Positions 5,809 through 12,082 of a stretch of DNA of 14,466 bases are shown in pieces. Where the stretch lies: NCBI GenBank assembly GCA_041485845.1, contig JBGPKH010000169.1, positions 1 to 14,466 of the forward strand. The letters run 5' to 3'. Both the position numbers and the translations under genes were made by a program. Below the pieces are notes generated by a model, which ran no database searches, was not told the origin of the DNA, and saw only the letters and a program-made list of their open reading frames with translations. This DNA is from OMOG01 sp041485845. GTDB lineage: Bacteria; Acidobacteriota; Terriglobia; Bryobacterales; Bryobacteraceae. Every line of letters starts with the position of its first letter. Within the stretch, counting starts at the first letter, position 1.

Positions 5809-8246
5809 TAGCGTACCTCGACGGTGTACCGCTTCGGTCCCGGCGCCAGCCGCACGATGCCGTTTTCGTAGTCGCAATCGCGGTGCTCCGCGCCATTCAC
5901 CAGAACGCTCTTCACCGGCCGCCGCACGTGGAGCAGGAGGCGTGCGCCGCGCTCCGGCGGATCGATCGTGGCGCGCACGCCGGCGCGTTCGCCGGTGACT
6001 TGCATCGAAAGGTCGCCGAAGTAGGTCGCCATGCGCGCGACACGGATCTGCTTGCCGCTCTCCAGCCACGCGCGCGGCGCGCCTCGCAGCAGGTCGATCG
6101 TGCCGGTCTCGACGTTGTCCTTCAGCTCTTCCATCACCAGCGCGTTGCGCAGCATCAGCAGTGTGTCGGCGTTCGATGCCGAGTTCGGGAAGTCGAGTCC
6201 CGCCGCCACGTAGCCTCCGTCTTTGGTGTTGTAGCCGATGAACGGCTGCCCTTCCGACGCCACGTAGGTGTAGCGCGACATCGCGAACGCCAGCCGGCCG
6301 TAGAACCCCAGCAGAAACTCCGGAATCCGGCCGGAGCGGAGCCGGTAGTTGTAGTATCCGCCGTCGTAGACCGTGTTGACGTTGCCGTATCCCTCGTCAC
6401 GAGGATGCGCGCGCGTCAGCCCGAGCGTGAAGCCGTTGCGCTCGTGCAGGTAGTCCGCGATCCACTGCCCCGCCTGGTCGTCCGGATTGAAGAAGTTGTA
6501 ATGGAACTCCATGTCGGCCCAGTAATGCGAGTAGGCGCCCTGCAAGCGGCCATTCGCGAGATCGTCGTAAGGCTCGGGCCCGTAGTCCGGGGTCTTCGCG
6601 AAATACAGCGTTTGCAGATCCAGAAACGGCGGCCGGCCGGGGACGCGGATCGCCGCCCGTTCCATGGCGCTCAGCAGCGTCTTGCGAAAATCCGCGGCCT
6701 CTTCCAGATACTTCGCGCCGCGTTCGCGATCGATGCCGCTGGCCGCCAGAAAGCGCCCGAAATCCTGGAGCCCCTGGCAGTTCGTGATATTGTGCCCGGG
6801 CACGTAGACCGTTTGCGTGCTCGCCTGCACGTCGGCGCCCGGCTTGTCGGGCGGCAGCAACCCCCAGTGGAGCGCCGAGCGGTCGCCCTTCATCGTGCTC
6901 CGGCGGTCGGATACGATCTCGTCCGCCACCCGGTAGTAGTCGGCCTTGAAGCGGTCGAAAAGATCGGTCTTGCCGGTCAGGCGATAGGTCTCCAGCAGAT
7001 GGTGCAGCACCATCGCGCGGCGGTTTTGATATTTGCGCCCGGCGCCCTCGGGCGTGATGCTCATCCCCACAAAAAAGGTCTGGAGCGCGTCGGCGTAGTC
7101 CTTGAATCCATACATCGCGAAGACGTGCGCCGCGTTGCCGTTCTCCTGCGGGTACGTCGAGTCGTTGTATCGAATCCCCGAACTGTACGTGAACCGCGGG
7201 CCGTCCGCGAGCACGAAATTCTGCAGCAGCAGCGCGCGCCAGACGTTGTTCACGCGCTGCTCGGGAACCTCGATGCTGCCGCCCTTCGCGAGGAGCCCCT
7301 CCCAGAAATCGCGCACGCGGCGGTGCGCCGCTTCGAAATCCGCCACCGTCGCCGCGCGCATGAGGCGCTTCGCATCCGGCACGTACGGGATCTTCATCGC
7401 AACCGATACCGATTCCGACGGCTGCAGCGCGAACTCGCGCCGCGTGTCGCTCATCGCCAGCAGCACGGCGCCGTTCGCGTCCAACACGCGGCCGCCTTCG
7501 ATGCTCGTCTTGCCGTTGTCGTTCAGGATCACTTCCGGCCGCAGCACCGCCTTCCGCGCCGCGCCGGCGACATTAGTCATCTCGAATTGCACGTACGCGA
7601 TGTCCCACCCGCCGCTCTCGCCCTTGGGCTGGTCCGCCAGCGCGGTCTCGCGATACCGGACGCCATCGAGTTCGTACACCGCCGTCACGATCGGCAGATA
7701 GCCCTGCTCGTACCCGATGCTCGAATACCGCGGCCGCACCCGCCCGAACGCTTCGCCATTGGCGCCCACGCGGAACAGCACCACGGTGTTGTGCGCCAAA
7801 GGCTGTACGCCGGTCTCGCCGTAGCGGTCCGTCAGCCGTCCCTTGATCAGGTTGCACGCGATCGCGCCGTTCCAGTAGATCGTGAACTCGTCCGGGTAGT
7901 CGCCCATCGGCCCGCGCGGGTCCGAGTAAGTGCCGAGGATCGTCCGGTCGAGAATCTTGCCGGGGTACGTCGATGCCAGCGCGTCGAAAGAAGGCTCGCC
8001 CGCCGCCAGGATCTTCTTGGCGAGAGGGTCGTCGGGCCCCGTCATCATGAGGGCCTCCCACTGTTTGCCGGCCTGCATCGCCGCGGCCTCGGCGGGCGTG
8101 AACTCGATCCCCCGCACCCACGAGTCCGTCAGCGCGATGTACTTTTCCTTGAATGCGCGGGACTCTGCCGGGTCCTGCACGATGGTCTTGCGATCCGCCG
8201 CGATCCCGCATCCCCAAGCCGCCAACAGCAGCCAAAGTATTCTCAT
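5805..8246 (-). CDS. Secreted six-hairpin glycosidase-like protein
   Basis: An 813-residue protein, the first gene of the minus-strand operon. Residues 1-17 form a signal sequence (MRILWLLLAAWGCGIAA). Cleavage near IAA/D is likely; a lipoprotein site at Cys13 is possible but the preceding AWG is a poor lipobox. The middle and C-terminal part has the look of an (alpha/alpha)6 six-hairpin glycosidase: VNNVWRALLLQNFVLADGPR, then PQENGNAAHVFAMYGFKDYA, NITNCQGLQDFGRFL and a late GGYYNYRL segment. The last 90 or so residues form a beta-type domain with LLRGAPRAWLESGKQIRV and a PVKSVLVNG end, like the C-terminal sandwich of GH78/GH95-type enzymes. A precise GH family and the catalytic acids cannot be assigned. 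It is likely periplasmic or surface exposed, and neighbours suggest it releases the solute taken up by the next gene's symporter. A minus-strand TATTAT lies 14 nt before its ATG, with no clear ribosome binding site. Confidence 0.75.
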   Translation of the reverse strand: MRILWLLLAAWGCGIAADRKTIVQDPAESRAFKEKYIALTDSWVRGIEFTPAEAAAMQAGKQWEALMMTGPDDPLAKKILAAGEPSFDALASTYPGKILDRTILGTYSDPRGPMGDYPDEFTIYWNGAIACNLIKGRLTDRYGETGVQPLAHNTVVLFRVGANGEAFGRVRPRYSSIGYEQGYLPIVTAVYELDGVRYRETALADQPKGESGGWDIAYVQFEMTNVAGAARKAVLRPEVILNDNGKTSIEGGRVLDANGAVLLAMSDTRREFALQPSESVSVAMKIPYVPDAKRLMRAATVADFEAAHRRVRDFWEGLLAKGGSIEVPEQRVNNVWRALLLQNFVLADGPRFTYSSGIRYNDSTYPQENGNAAHVFAMYGFKDYADALQTFFVGMSITPEGAGRKYQNRRAMVLHHLLETYRLTGKTDLFDRFKADYYRVADEIVSDRRSTMKGDRSALHWGLLPPDKPGADVQASTQTVYVPGHNITNCQGLQDFGRFLAASGIDRERGAKYLEEAADFRKTLLSAMERAAIRVPGRPPFLDLQTLYFAKTPDYGPEPYDDLANGRLQGAYSHYWADMEFHYNFFNPDDQAGQWIADYLHERNGFTLGLTRAHPRDEGYGNVNTVYDGGYYNYRLRSGRIPEFLLGFYGRLAFAMSRYTYVASEGQPFIGYNTKDGGYVAAGLDFPNSASNADTLLMLRNALVMEELKDNVETGTIDLLRGAPRAWLESGKQIRVARMATYFGDLSMQVTGERAGVRATIDPPERGARLLLHVRRPVKSVLVNGAEHRDCDYENGIVRLAPGPKRYTVEVRY
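5816..5819 (-). promoter_or_regulatory. Ribosome binding site deciding the TTG start of the symporter
   Basis: GAGG on the minus strand, 7 nt before the TTG at 5808-5806 and inside the last codons of the upstream gene. Spacing is good and it supports TTG initiation, since no ATG or GTG is available at the expected N-terminus. Confidence 0.6.
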
Positions 8247-8258
8247 GCCGAAGTGGAT

Positions 8259-8269
8259 TGATAATATCA
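8259..8269. promoter_or_regulatory. Palindromic shared -10 region between divergent operons
   Basis: The two operons start only 41 bp apart. The sole AT-rich element between them is TGATAATATCA, a palindrome with a single central base. Read to the right it gives GATAAT (8260-8265), and to the left TATTAT (8266-8261), each one mismatch from TATAAT. No good -35 box is seen at 17 nt in either direction; these would fall inside the opposite genes. The placement predicts a leader of about 8 nt for the minus operon and about 16 nt for the plus one. The same palindrome could equally be a regulator site. Confidence 0.4.
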
Positions 8270-8287
8270 GAAGCCGCCAGGCACAGG

Positions 8288-9040
8288 ATGATCTTCGACT
8301 TTCATTGCCACTACTCTCCCGCGTTCTTCCGTTATCGCGAGTACCAAATGGAGCTGGACGCCCTGGTCGGCGAGATCGGCCGCCACGGCGTCGATCTCGC
8401 GGTTCTTGGTCCCGCAGGCGAATACGCCGCTTATTCGACGGATGAAGGAAACGCCTTCGTCGCCGATGCGGTGCGGCGGTTCCCCGATCGTTTCATCGGA
8501 TTCGCGGCGGTGAATCCCTGGTCTCGCGCCGCGGGAATCGACGCTCTCCGCCGTGCCCATGGCGAGCACGGGTTCCGCGGCCTCGTGCTCCATCCGATCC
8601 TGCAAGGGTTCGAAGCCAACGATCCGCTGGTATTCCCCCTGGTCGAGGCCGCGCTCGCGCTCGACATGGTCGTATACGTGACCGGCGGGGCGCCCTACCT
8701 CGCCATGCCGTACAAGATCGCCGACCTCGCCGGCCGCTATCCCGAGGGCCACTTCGTGATGGGACACGCCGGCTGGGATTTCCACTTCGACGTTCCGTAC
8801 TGCCTGGAGGCCTGCCCCAATCTGTGGGCGGAGACGTCGAAGAACGGGCTCGCCAACCTCGAAGCGCTGGCGCGCAAGTTCGGCCCGTCCCGGCTGCTAT
8901 TCGGCTCCGACTATCCGTTCAGCAGTTATGCCGGAGAGATCGAGAAAATCCGCCTGCTGCCGGGACTCGATGACCCCGGCCGGGAACGCATCTTCTCGAC
9001 CAACGCCCGGCAACTGCTGCGCCTGGAGTCCGCGCCATGA
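8288..9040 (+). CDS. Amidohydrolase-2 family protein lacking one metal-ligand histidine
   Basis: A 250-residue TIM-barrel protein of the ACMSD/lactonase-like amidohydrolase group (amidohydrolase_2). Seen motifs are DFHCH (His6, His8), LHP (His102), MGHAGWD (His160) and GSDYPF (Asp208). Where the neighbouring paralogue has VLFHTG, this one reads VVYVTG, so the fourth-strand His ligand is replaced by Val131. It may use an altered metal site, have weak activity, or work as a partner subunit. The ATG at 8288 gives a standard DFHCH N-terminus, with AGG at 8279-8281 six bases upstream. The open frame continues upstream to 8153 but there opposes the glycosidase-like gene. It is first in the plus-strand pair, divergent from the catabolic operon, and overlaps the next gene by 4 nt (ATGA). 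Family members are decarboxylases or lactonases; the substrate is unknown. Confidence 0.88.
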   Translation: MIFDFHCHYSPAFFRYREYQMELDALVGEIGRHGVDLAVLGPAGEYAAYSTDEGNAFVADAVRRFPDRFIGFAAVNPWSRAAGIDALRRAHGEHGFRGLVLHPILQGFEANDPLVFPLVEAALALDMVVYVTGGAPYLAMPYKIADLAGRYPEGHFVMGHAGWDFHFDVPYCLEACPNLWAETSKNGLANLEALARKFGPSRLLFGSDYPFSSYAGEIEKIRLLPGLDDPGRERIFSTNARQLLRLESAP

Positions 9041-9813
9041 TCGTCGACGCCCATGTTCACCTCATGACCGACAGCACCGGCTGGTATGCGTACAAGAAGT
9101 CGGCCGGCGGCTCCGACGCACGCACATGGGACGCCTCCGCCACGGTGCGGCTGCTCGACGACTCGGGCATCGACCAATGCTGGCTGTTTACGCTCTCCGG
9201 TCTTTACGGTTTCAACGACTGCGGCGCCGCCAATGACGAAGTGATCGAGGCCGCGCGCCGGTATCCCGATCGCTTCGTGCCGTTCTGCACCGCATTTCCC
9301 AACCAGGACCCCGCCACCGCCGCCGCCGAGATCCGTCGCTGCCTCGATGCCGGGTGCAAGGGCGTGAAATTCCATCCGTGGCTGCAATCCTTCCCCGCCA
9401 ACAGCGCCTACCTGTACCCCTCGCTCGAACTCTGCGCGCGCCGGCGCATCCCGGTCCTCTTCCACACCGGGACGCCTCCGTATTCGCAGCCTTTCCAGGT
9501 GATGGAGCAGGCGCGCCGCTTTCCGGACGCCCCCTTCGTGATGGGACACTTCGGCAAAATCCTCTCCCTCGACGCGATCCGTTCCGCCGAGCTTTGCCCC
9601 AACGTGTACCTGGAGACCTCGGGAGCGCAGGTTGCCGATTTGCAGTTCGCAGCCGAGCGCATCGGAGTCGATCGGATCTTATTCGGCACGGATTTGCCGA
9701 TCGGTGGCGCGGCATCCGCAAGGTGGAATATGGCGAAGATCGCGTCGGCGCTGCCGGACGCGGCCCACCAGCGCGCGGTCTTCGGAGAAAACGCCCGGCG
9801 GCTGATTTCCTAA
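9037..9813 (+). CDS. Amidohydrolase-2 family hydrolase/lactonase-like protein
   Basis: A 258-residue paralogue of the gene before it, with every expected metal and catalytic motif: DAHVH (His6, His8), FHPW (His113), LFHTG (His143), MGHFG (His171) and GTDLP (Asp219). The family includes ACMSD-type decarboxylases, 2-pyrone-4,6-dicarboxylate lactonase and sugar-lactone lactonases. Here a lactonase or C-C/C-N hydrolase acting on a sugar-acid-like intermediate is a guess from context. The ATG at 9037 overlaps the previous stop (9038-9040), with GGAG 8 nt upstream at 9025-9028. The two proteins align along their length, for example PDRFIGFAAVNP against PDRFVPFCTAFP, which indicates a tandem duplication followed by divergence. 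It is probably cytoplasmic. Confidence 0.9.
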   Translation: MIVDAHVHLMTDSTGWYAYKKSAGGSDARTWDASATVRLLDDSGIDQCWLFTLSGLYGFNDCGAANDEVIEAARRYPDRFVPFCTAFPNQDPATAAAEIRRCLDAGCKGVKFHPWLQSFPANSAYLYPSLELCARRRIPVLFHTGTPPYSQPFQVMEQARRFPDAPFVMGHFGKILSLDAIRSAELCPNVYLETSGAQVADLQFAAERIGVDRILFGTDLPIGGAASARWNMAKIASALPDAAHQRAVFGENARRLIS

Positions 9814-9837
9814 TCCGAAGTTCCTGAGGGGTTCGGA
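9814..9837 (+). terminator. Possible terminator hairpin after the amidohydrolase pair
   Basis: TCCGAA (9814-9819) pairs perfectly with TTCGGA (9832-9837) immediately after the stop codon. The 12-nt loop contains an inner CC/GG pair around TGA. A run of T residues is missing, so this may be a weak or factor-dependent terminator rather than a classical intrinsic one. Confidence 0.4.
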
Positions 9838-9874
9838 CGGTATTCTGCTGATTCGCCGGGAGATAATTCAAGGT

Positions 9875-10140
9875 TCAGTTTCCAACTACTGGCAACAAAG
9901 CGAGCAGCGCATAGGCCTTGGCTTGCAGCGGAGTCGGCTCTGGCGCCTGCTGGGAGTGAGAGCAGGTTCAATCTGCTCAATCGGCAAAACGTTTGGGTAG
10001 CGGATGACCAGTCTCTGGAGCCATCGCTCGTTGAAGTCGTCGTCACGGCCTTTCTCAAAGCGGATGCGCTTGAGGCTCCGTGCGGAAATTTCCGTGAAGT
10101 TAGCGACGATGAACGGTATGCCGTATTGCGTCTCTGCCAT
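9875..10140 (-). pseudogene. Remnant of a nuclease-like (PD-(D/E)XK-type accessory) protein
   Basis: From the ATG at 10140 the frame reads MAETQYGIPFIVANFTEISA and then FNERWLQRLVIRYPNVLPIEQIEPAL. The pattern 'WLQ.L....P.VLPI.EIEPA' is remembered as the N-terminal part of large bacterial proteins that continue into a PD-(D/E)XK nuclease-like domain. Here the continuation is absent: the frame goes on into low-complexity Ser/Arg/Cys-rich sequence and stops at 9886. In another frame the same stretch reads PLQAKAYALLALLPVVGN and stops at 9875-9877, which would suit a genuine C-terminus. This suggests an internal deletion and frameshift joining the N- and C-terminal ends. It adjoins hicBA, a typical accessory-islet neighbour. 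It could also be a small real gene of 84 residues, but that is less likely. Confidence 0.5.
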
Positions 10141-10320
10141 GGCTGAACATCCCCGATTTACGTTTAGCACAAAGCTGGAGGTCGTACGGCTCTTCCACGC
10201 AGCGCGAATCCTCCTGGGAAGCGCCGGTCACGTCAGTTGGAGCATCCGACAGTCCATCTTGACCGGTTGTCGCCATCTCGGACCTTGGTCCGTCGTCGAA
10301 AGCGGATCAGATTGCTGGCT
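10141..10320. other. Non-coding gap between the nuclease remnant and hicA
   Basis: No recognised gene. Short open frames exist on both strands but none has a plausible start, motif or codon pattern. No strong hairpin is seen. Confidence 0.4.
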
Positions 10321-10533
10321 CTACAGGTCTCCGGGGCGTAACCCCGTCTTCTTGGCAATCTGTGCAAGAAGTCCCGAGCCCACTTCCTCGTTGTCATGAA
10401 AGGCGAACGTATAGTTAGGCCAGCCAATTCGCTGCAGCCGACGATGAGACCCGTTTTGCCATGCGACCGTCCATCCAATTCGGACCAATGCCGCCAAAAG
10501 CCTTTTCGCTTTCACCGACGGCCAACGGCTCAT
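10321..10533 (-). CDS. hicA: HicA-type mRNA interferase toxin
   Basis: A 70-residue small basic protein of the HicA/YcfA double-stranded-RNA-binding-like fold. The motifs are the opening LLAALVRIGWTVAWQNGSHR, containing the GSH segment with the presumed catalytic His, then YTFAFHDNEEVGSGLL and AQIAKKTGL, where HicA proteins usually have a proline/histidine strand followed by the last helix. Its length is normal for a HicA. It would cleave mRNA independently of the ribosome and be held inactive by the upstream HicB-like protein. The ATG at 10533-10531 overlaps the hicB stop by 4 nt (ATGA), so the two are translated together in the order antitoxin-toxin, the reverse of the E. coli hicAB order. 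No sign of disruption is seen. The pair is likely mobile, being in a lower-GC islet beside a decayed gene. Confidence 0.85.
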   Translation of the reverse strand: MSRWPSVKAKRLLAALVRIGWTVAWQNGSHRRLQRIGWPNYTFAFHDNEEVGSGLLAQIAKKTGLRPGDL

Positions 10534-10754
10534 GCGATGGAGAACACTTTCTCAAACTGGGGTGGGACTTCCTCCCCGTGATCAATGCAGTCGGCGGCAA
10601 CTCGCAGAGCCAATGCTCGGACCGCTGAAATGGCGGCGTCGCGAGTCGGGCCATATGCCATCACTCCCGGCATGGATTCGATGTCGGCCCACCAACGGCC
10701 GTCGTCCTCTTGCCCCAGGACGATGGGAATCGATTCTGGAGAGACTGTCTCCAT
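10530..10754 (-). CDS. hicB: HicB-type antitoxin (short, without DNA-binding domain)
   Basis: A 74-residue antitoxin with the characteristic HicB core: a strand, then EDDGRWWADIESMPGVMAYG, then a helix with TRDAAISAVRALALRV. It would bind and neutralise the HicA encoded directly downstream. Most of the small HicB core is present, but the C-terminal helix-turn-helix or ribbon-helix-helix domain of longer HicB antitoxins is missing, so autoregulation through its own DNA-binding domain is not expected. The ATG at 10754-10752 has an AGGAGG 10 nt upstream and a perfect TATAAT beyond that. The overlap with hicA is 4 nt. Confidence 0.85.
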   Translation of the reverse strand: METVSPESIPIVLGQEDDGRWWADIESMPGVMAYGPTRDAAISAVRALALRVAADCIDHGEEVPPQFEKVFSIA

Positions 10755-10764
10755 CTGTCTTTCG

Positions 10765-10782
10765 CCTCCTAGCGATATTATA
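10765..10782 (-). promoter_or_regulatory. hicBA promoter -10 box and ribosome binding site
   Basis: On the minus strand a perfect TATAAT (10782-10777) is followed by AGGAGG (10770-10765) and then the hicB ATG at 10754, 10 nt later. The expected transcription start is near 10770, giving a leader of about 16 nt. No good -35 hexamer is seen upstream. Confidence 0.6.
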
Positions 10783-11036
10783 GACTCCCCGCGTTTTAGC
10801 GCCCGGCCGCGAATTCACTTGGCCGGCTTGTCGCCAAACCGTGGATATGACCGGAGTGGAATGGAATTGTGGGCGGATCACGCGCGACTCGGAAACAGCG
10901 CCGTGCTCACGATCGGCAAGCAGGCGAATTGTGCTCCGCCAATCAAGGACTTTAAGTGAACAACATTGCCCCGGATGCAGCTTCTCTGGTTTCGCCTCGC
11001 CGGTCGGGAAGCGGTCCCAAAGAGGAGACTGGCCGC
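10783..11036. other. Intergenic region between hicBA and the GguC-like gene
   Basis: No supported gene, tRNA or strong terminator is seen. Short frames on both strands lack family motifs. It forms part of the lower-GC islet between the metabolic genes. Confidence 0.4.
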
Positions 11037-12023
11037 TCAAACCGGCGTCACCGCAACCAACGCTTCGCCGCCCTTCTCGATCCGAATCGGATTCCGCAGG
11101 GGACGCCCGAAGCCTTCGAACGCGACGACCATCACGTCGCCATCCTGGAGCGCGATCCCCGCGCCGAAGCTGAATGCGTCCGCGCCGAAGAAATGGACGT
11201 GCGCGTCTCCCGGCCGCCGATGGGCCTCGTACTTGAAGTGGTGATGCTCCAGGTTCGCGACCGTGTGCGACATGTTCGATTCGCCCGTCGCGATCGCCTG
11301 CGACCACAGCACTCGGCCGCCACGCTCGATCGTCACCGTCCCCGGCGCCGCGCTGAAATCGGGATCGACCACCAGCTCGGGCCCCATTGAGCACATCCGC
11401 AGCTTCGAGTGCGCCAGGTAGAGATAGCTCTGCTTCTCGATCACGTGATCGGAAAACTCGTTTGCCATCGCCATCCCGGCGCGCCGCGGCCGGCCCTCGC
11501 CGTCGATCACATACAGCCCCGCGACCTCCGGCTCCTCGCCGCCGTCGCCCGCGAAAGGCGGCGACACCAGCGGCTCGCCGTGCGCGCGCAGAATCGTGCC
11601 GCAGCCCTTATAGAACCACTCCGGCGAAACGCCGATCTCTCCCGGCGCGGGCCGCCCGCCCTCCAGGCCGGCGAGGTACATCTTCATGCTGTCCGAGAGC
11701 TCCTCGGGATTCCGGTGCATCGCCTGGCGATTGTCGGCGCTCGCCTTGTGGGTGAGCCCGGTGCCCGTCACCAGACAGCGCGACGGCTCGGGATGGGTAA
11801 ACGGCGGCAGCAGACGCCAGCCGGATTCCAGCCGGTAGATGGGATCGTAATCGAGAGTGTCCCGTCCGGCGCGAACCGTGTCCGTCAGCCGCTTTCCCGC
11901 TTCGAGCGCTGCTTGTGCCAGCGCGTAAACAGAGTCAAACCCGTCGAGGAGTCGAAGCCGGTCGCCCTCGACCATCGCGACCCGCGTCTCGCCGGAAGGA
12001 GATTGGAGTTGAACTAGCCGCAC
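11037..12023 (-). CDS. GguC/AraD1-type fumarylacetoacetate-hydrolase-fold protein
   Basis: A 328-residue protein of the FAH fold, recognised as the GguC/AraD1 group by its stretches VTGTGLTHKASADNRQAMH (85-103), DSMKMYLAGLEGGRPAPG (111-128), SPEWFYKG, DGGEEPEVAGLYVI (160-173), NEFSDHVIEKQSYLYLAHSK (188-207) and SNMSHTVANLEHHHFKYEAH. The acidic residues of GGEEPE and Asp192 in FSDH are the presumed metal ligands. The group is linked to non-phosphorylative sugar-acid (for example L-arabonate) metabolism and to the Agrobacterium ggu sugar-transport locus; the exact reaction is not firmly known to me. The start is GTG at 12023-12021, giving the family-typical MRLVQL opening. A perfect TATAAT ends only 6 nt before it, so the mRNA is probably leaderless. 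It lies 59 bp after the receptor gene on the same strand but probably has its own promoter. It may complement the sugar-acid-like cluster across the islet. Confidence 0.87.
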   Translation of the reverse strand: MRLVQLQSPSGETRVAMVEGDRLRLLDGFDSVYALAQAALEAGKRLTDTVRAGRDTLDYDPIYRLESGWRLLPPFTHPEPSRCLVTGTGLTHKASADNRQAMHRNPEELSDSMKMYLAGLEGGRPAPGEIGVSPEWFYKGCGTILRAHGEPLVSPPFAGDGGEEPEVAGLYVIDGEGRPRRAGMAMANEFSDHVIEKQSYLYLAHSKLRMCSMGPELVVDPDFSAAPGTVTIERGGRVLWSQAIATGESNMSHTVANLEHHHFKYEAHRRPGDAHVHFFGADAFSFGAGIALQDGDVMVVAFEGFGRPLRNPIRIEKGGEALVAVTPV

Positions 12024-12029
12024 TGTGAC

Positions 12030-12035
12030 ATTATA
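12030..12035 (-). promoter_or_regulatory. -10 box directly in front of the GguC-like GTG start
   Basis: A perfect TATAAT on the minus strand, 6 nt before the GTG. A start of transcription about 7 nt downstream would coincide with the start codon. The possible -35 (AAGACA, 12060-12055) is 19 nt upstream, a little far. Confidence 0.5.
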
Positions 12036-12082
12036 GTTTCGTCATGGCGGCGATTGTCTTGCCCGGCCACCCTCAGGGACCT

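Noticed and set aside
4483..5811. 442-codon plus-strand frame opposite the symporter
   Set aside because: Gln/Arg/His-rich composition typical of the antisense of a membrane protein; no motifs or ribosome binding site.
5769..8261. 830-codon open frame on the plus strand opposite the glycosidase-like gene
   Set aside because: It mirrors the real gene's codons, is rich in Arg/His/Val with no family motifs, and arises from high-GC third-position bias. The minus-strand protein has a signal peptide and recognisable motifs.
10004..10399. 131-codon plus-strand frame across the nuclease remnant and hicA
   Set aside because: It opposes the recognisable hicA end and the remnant, with no motif or ribosome binding site of its own.
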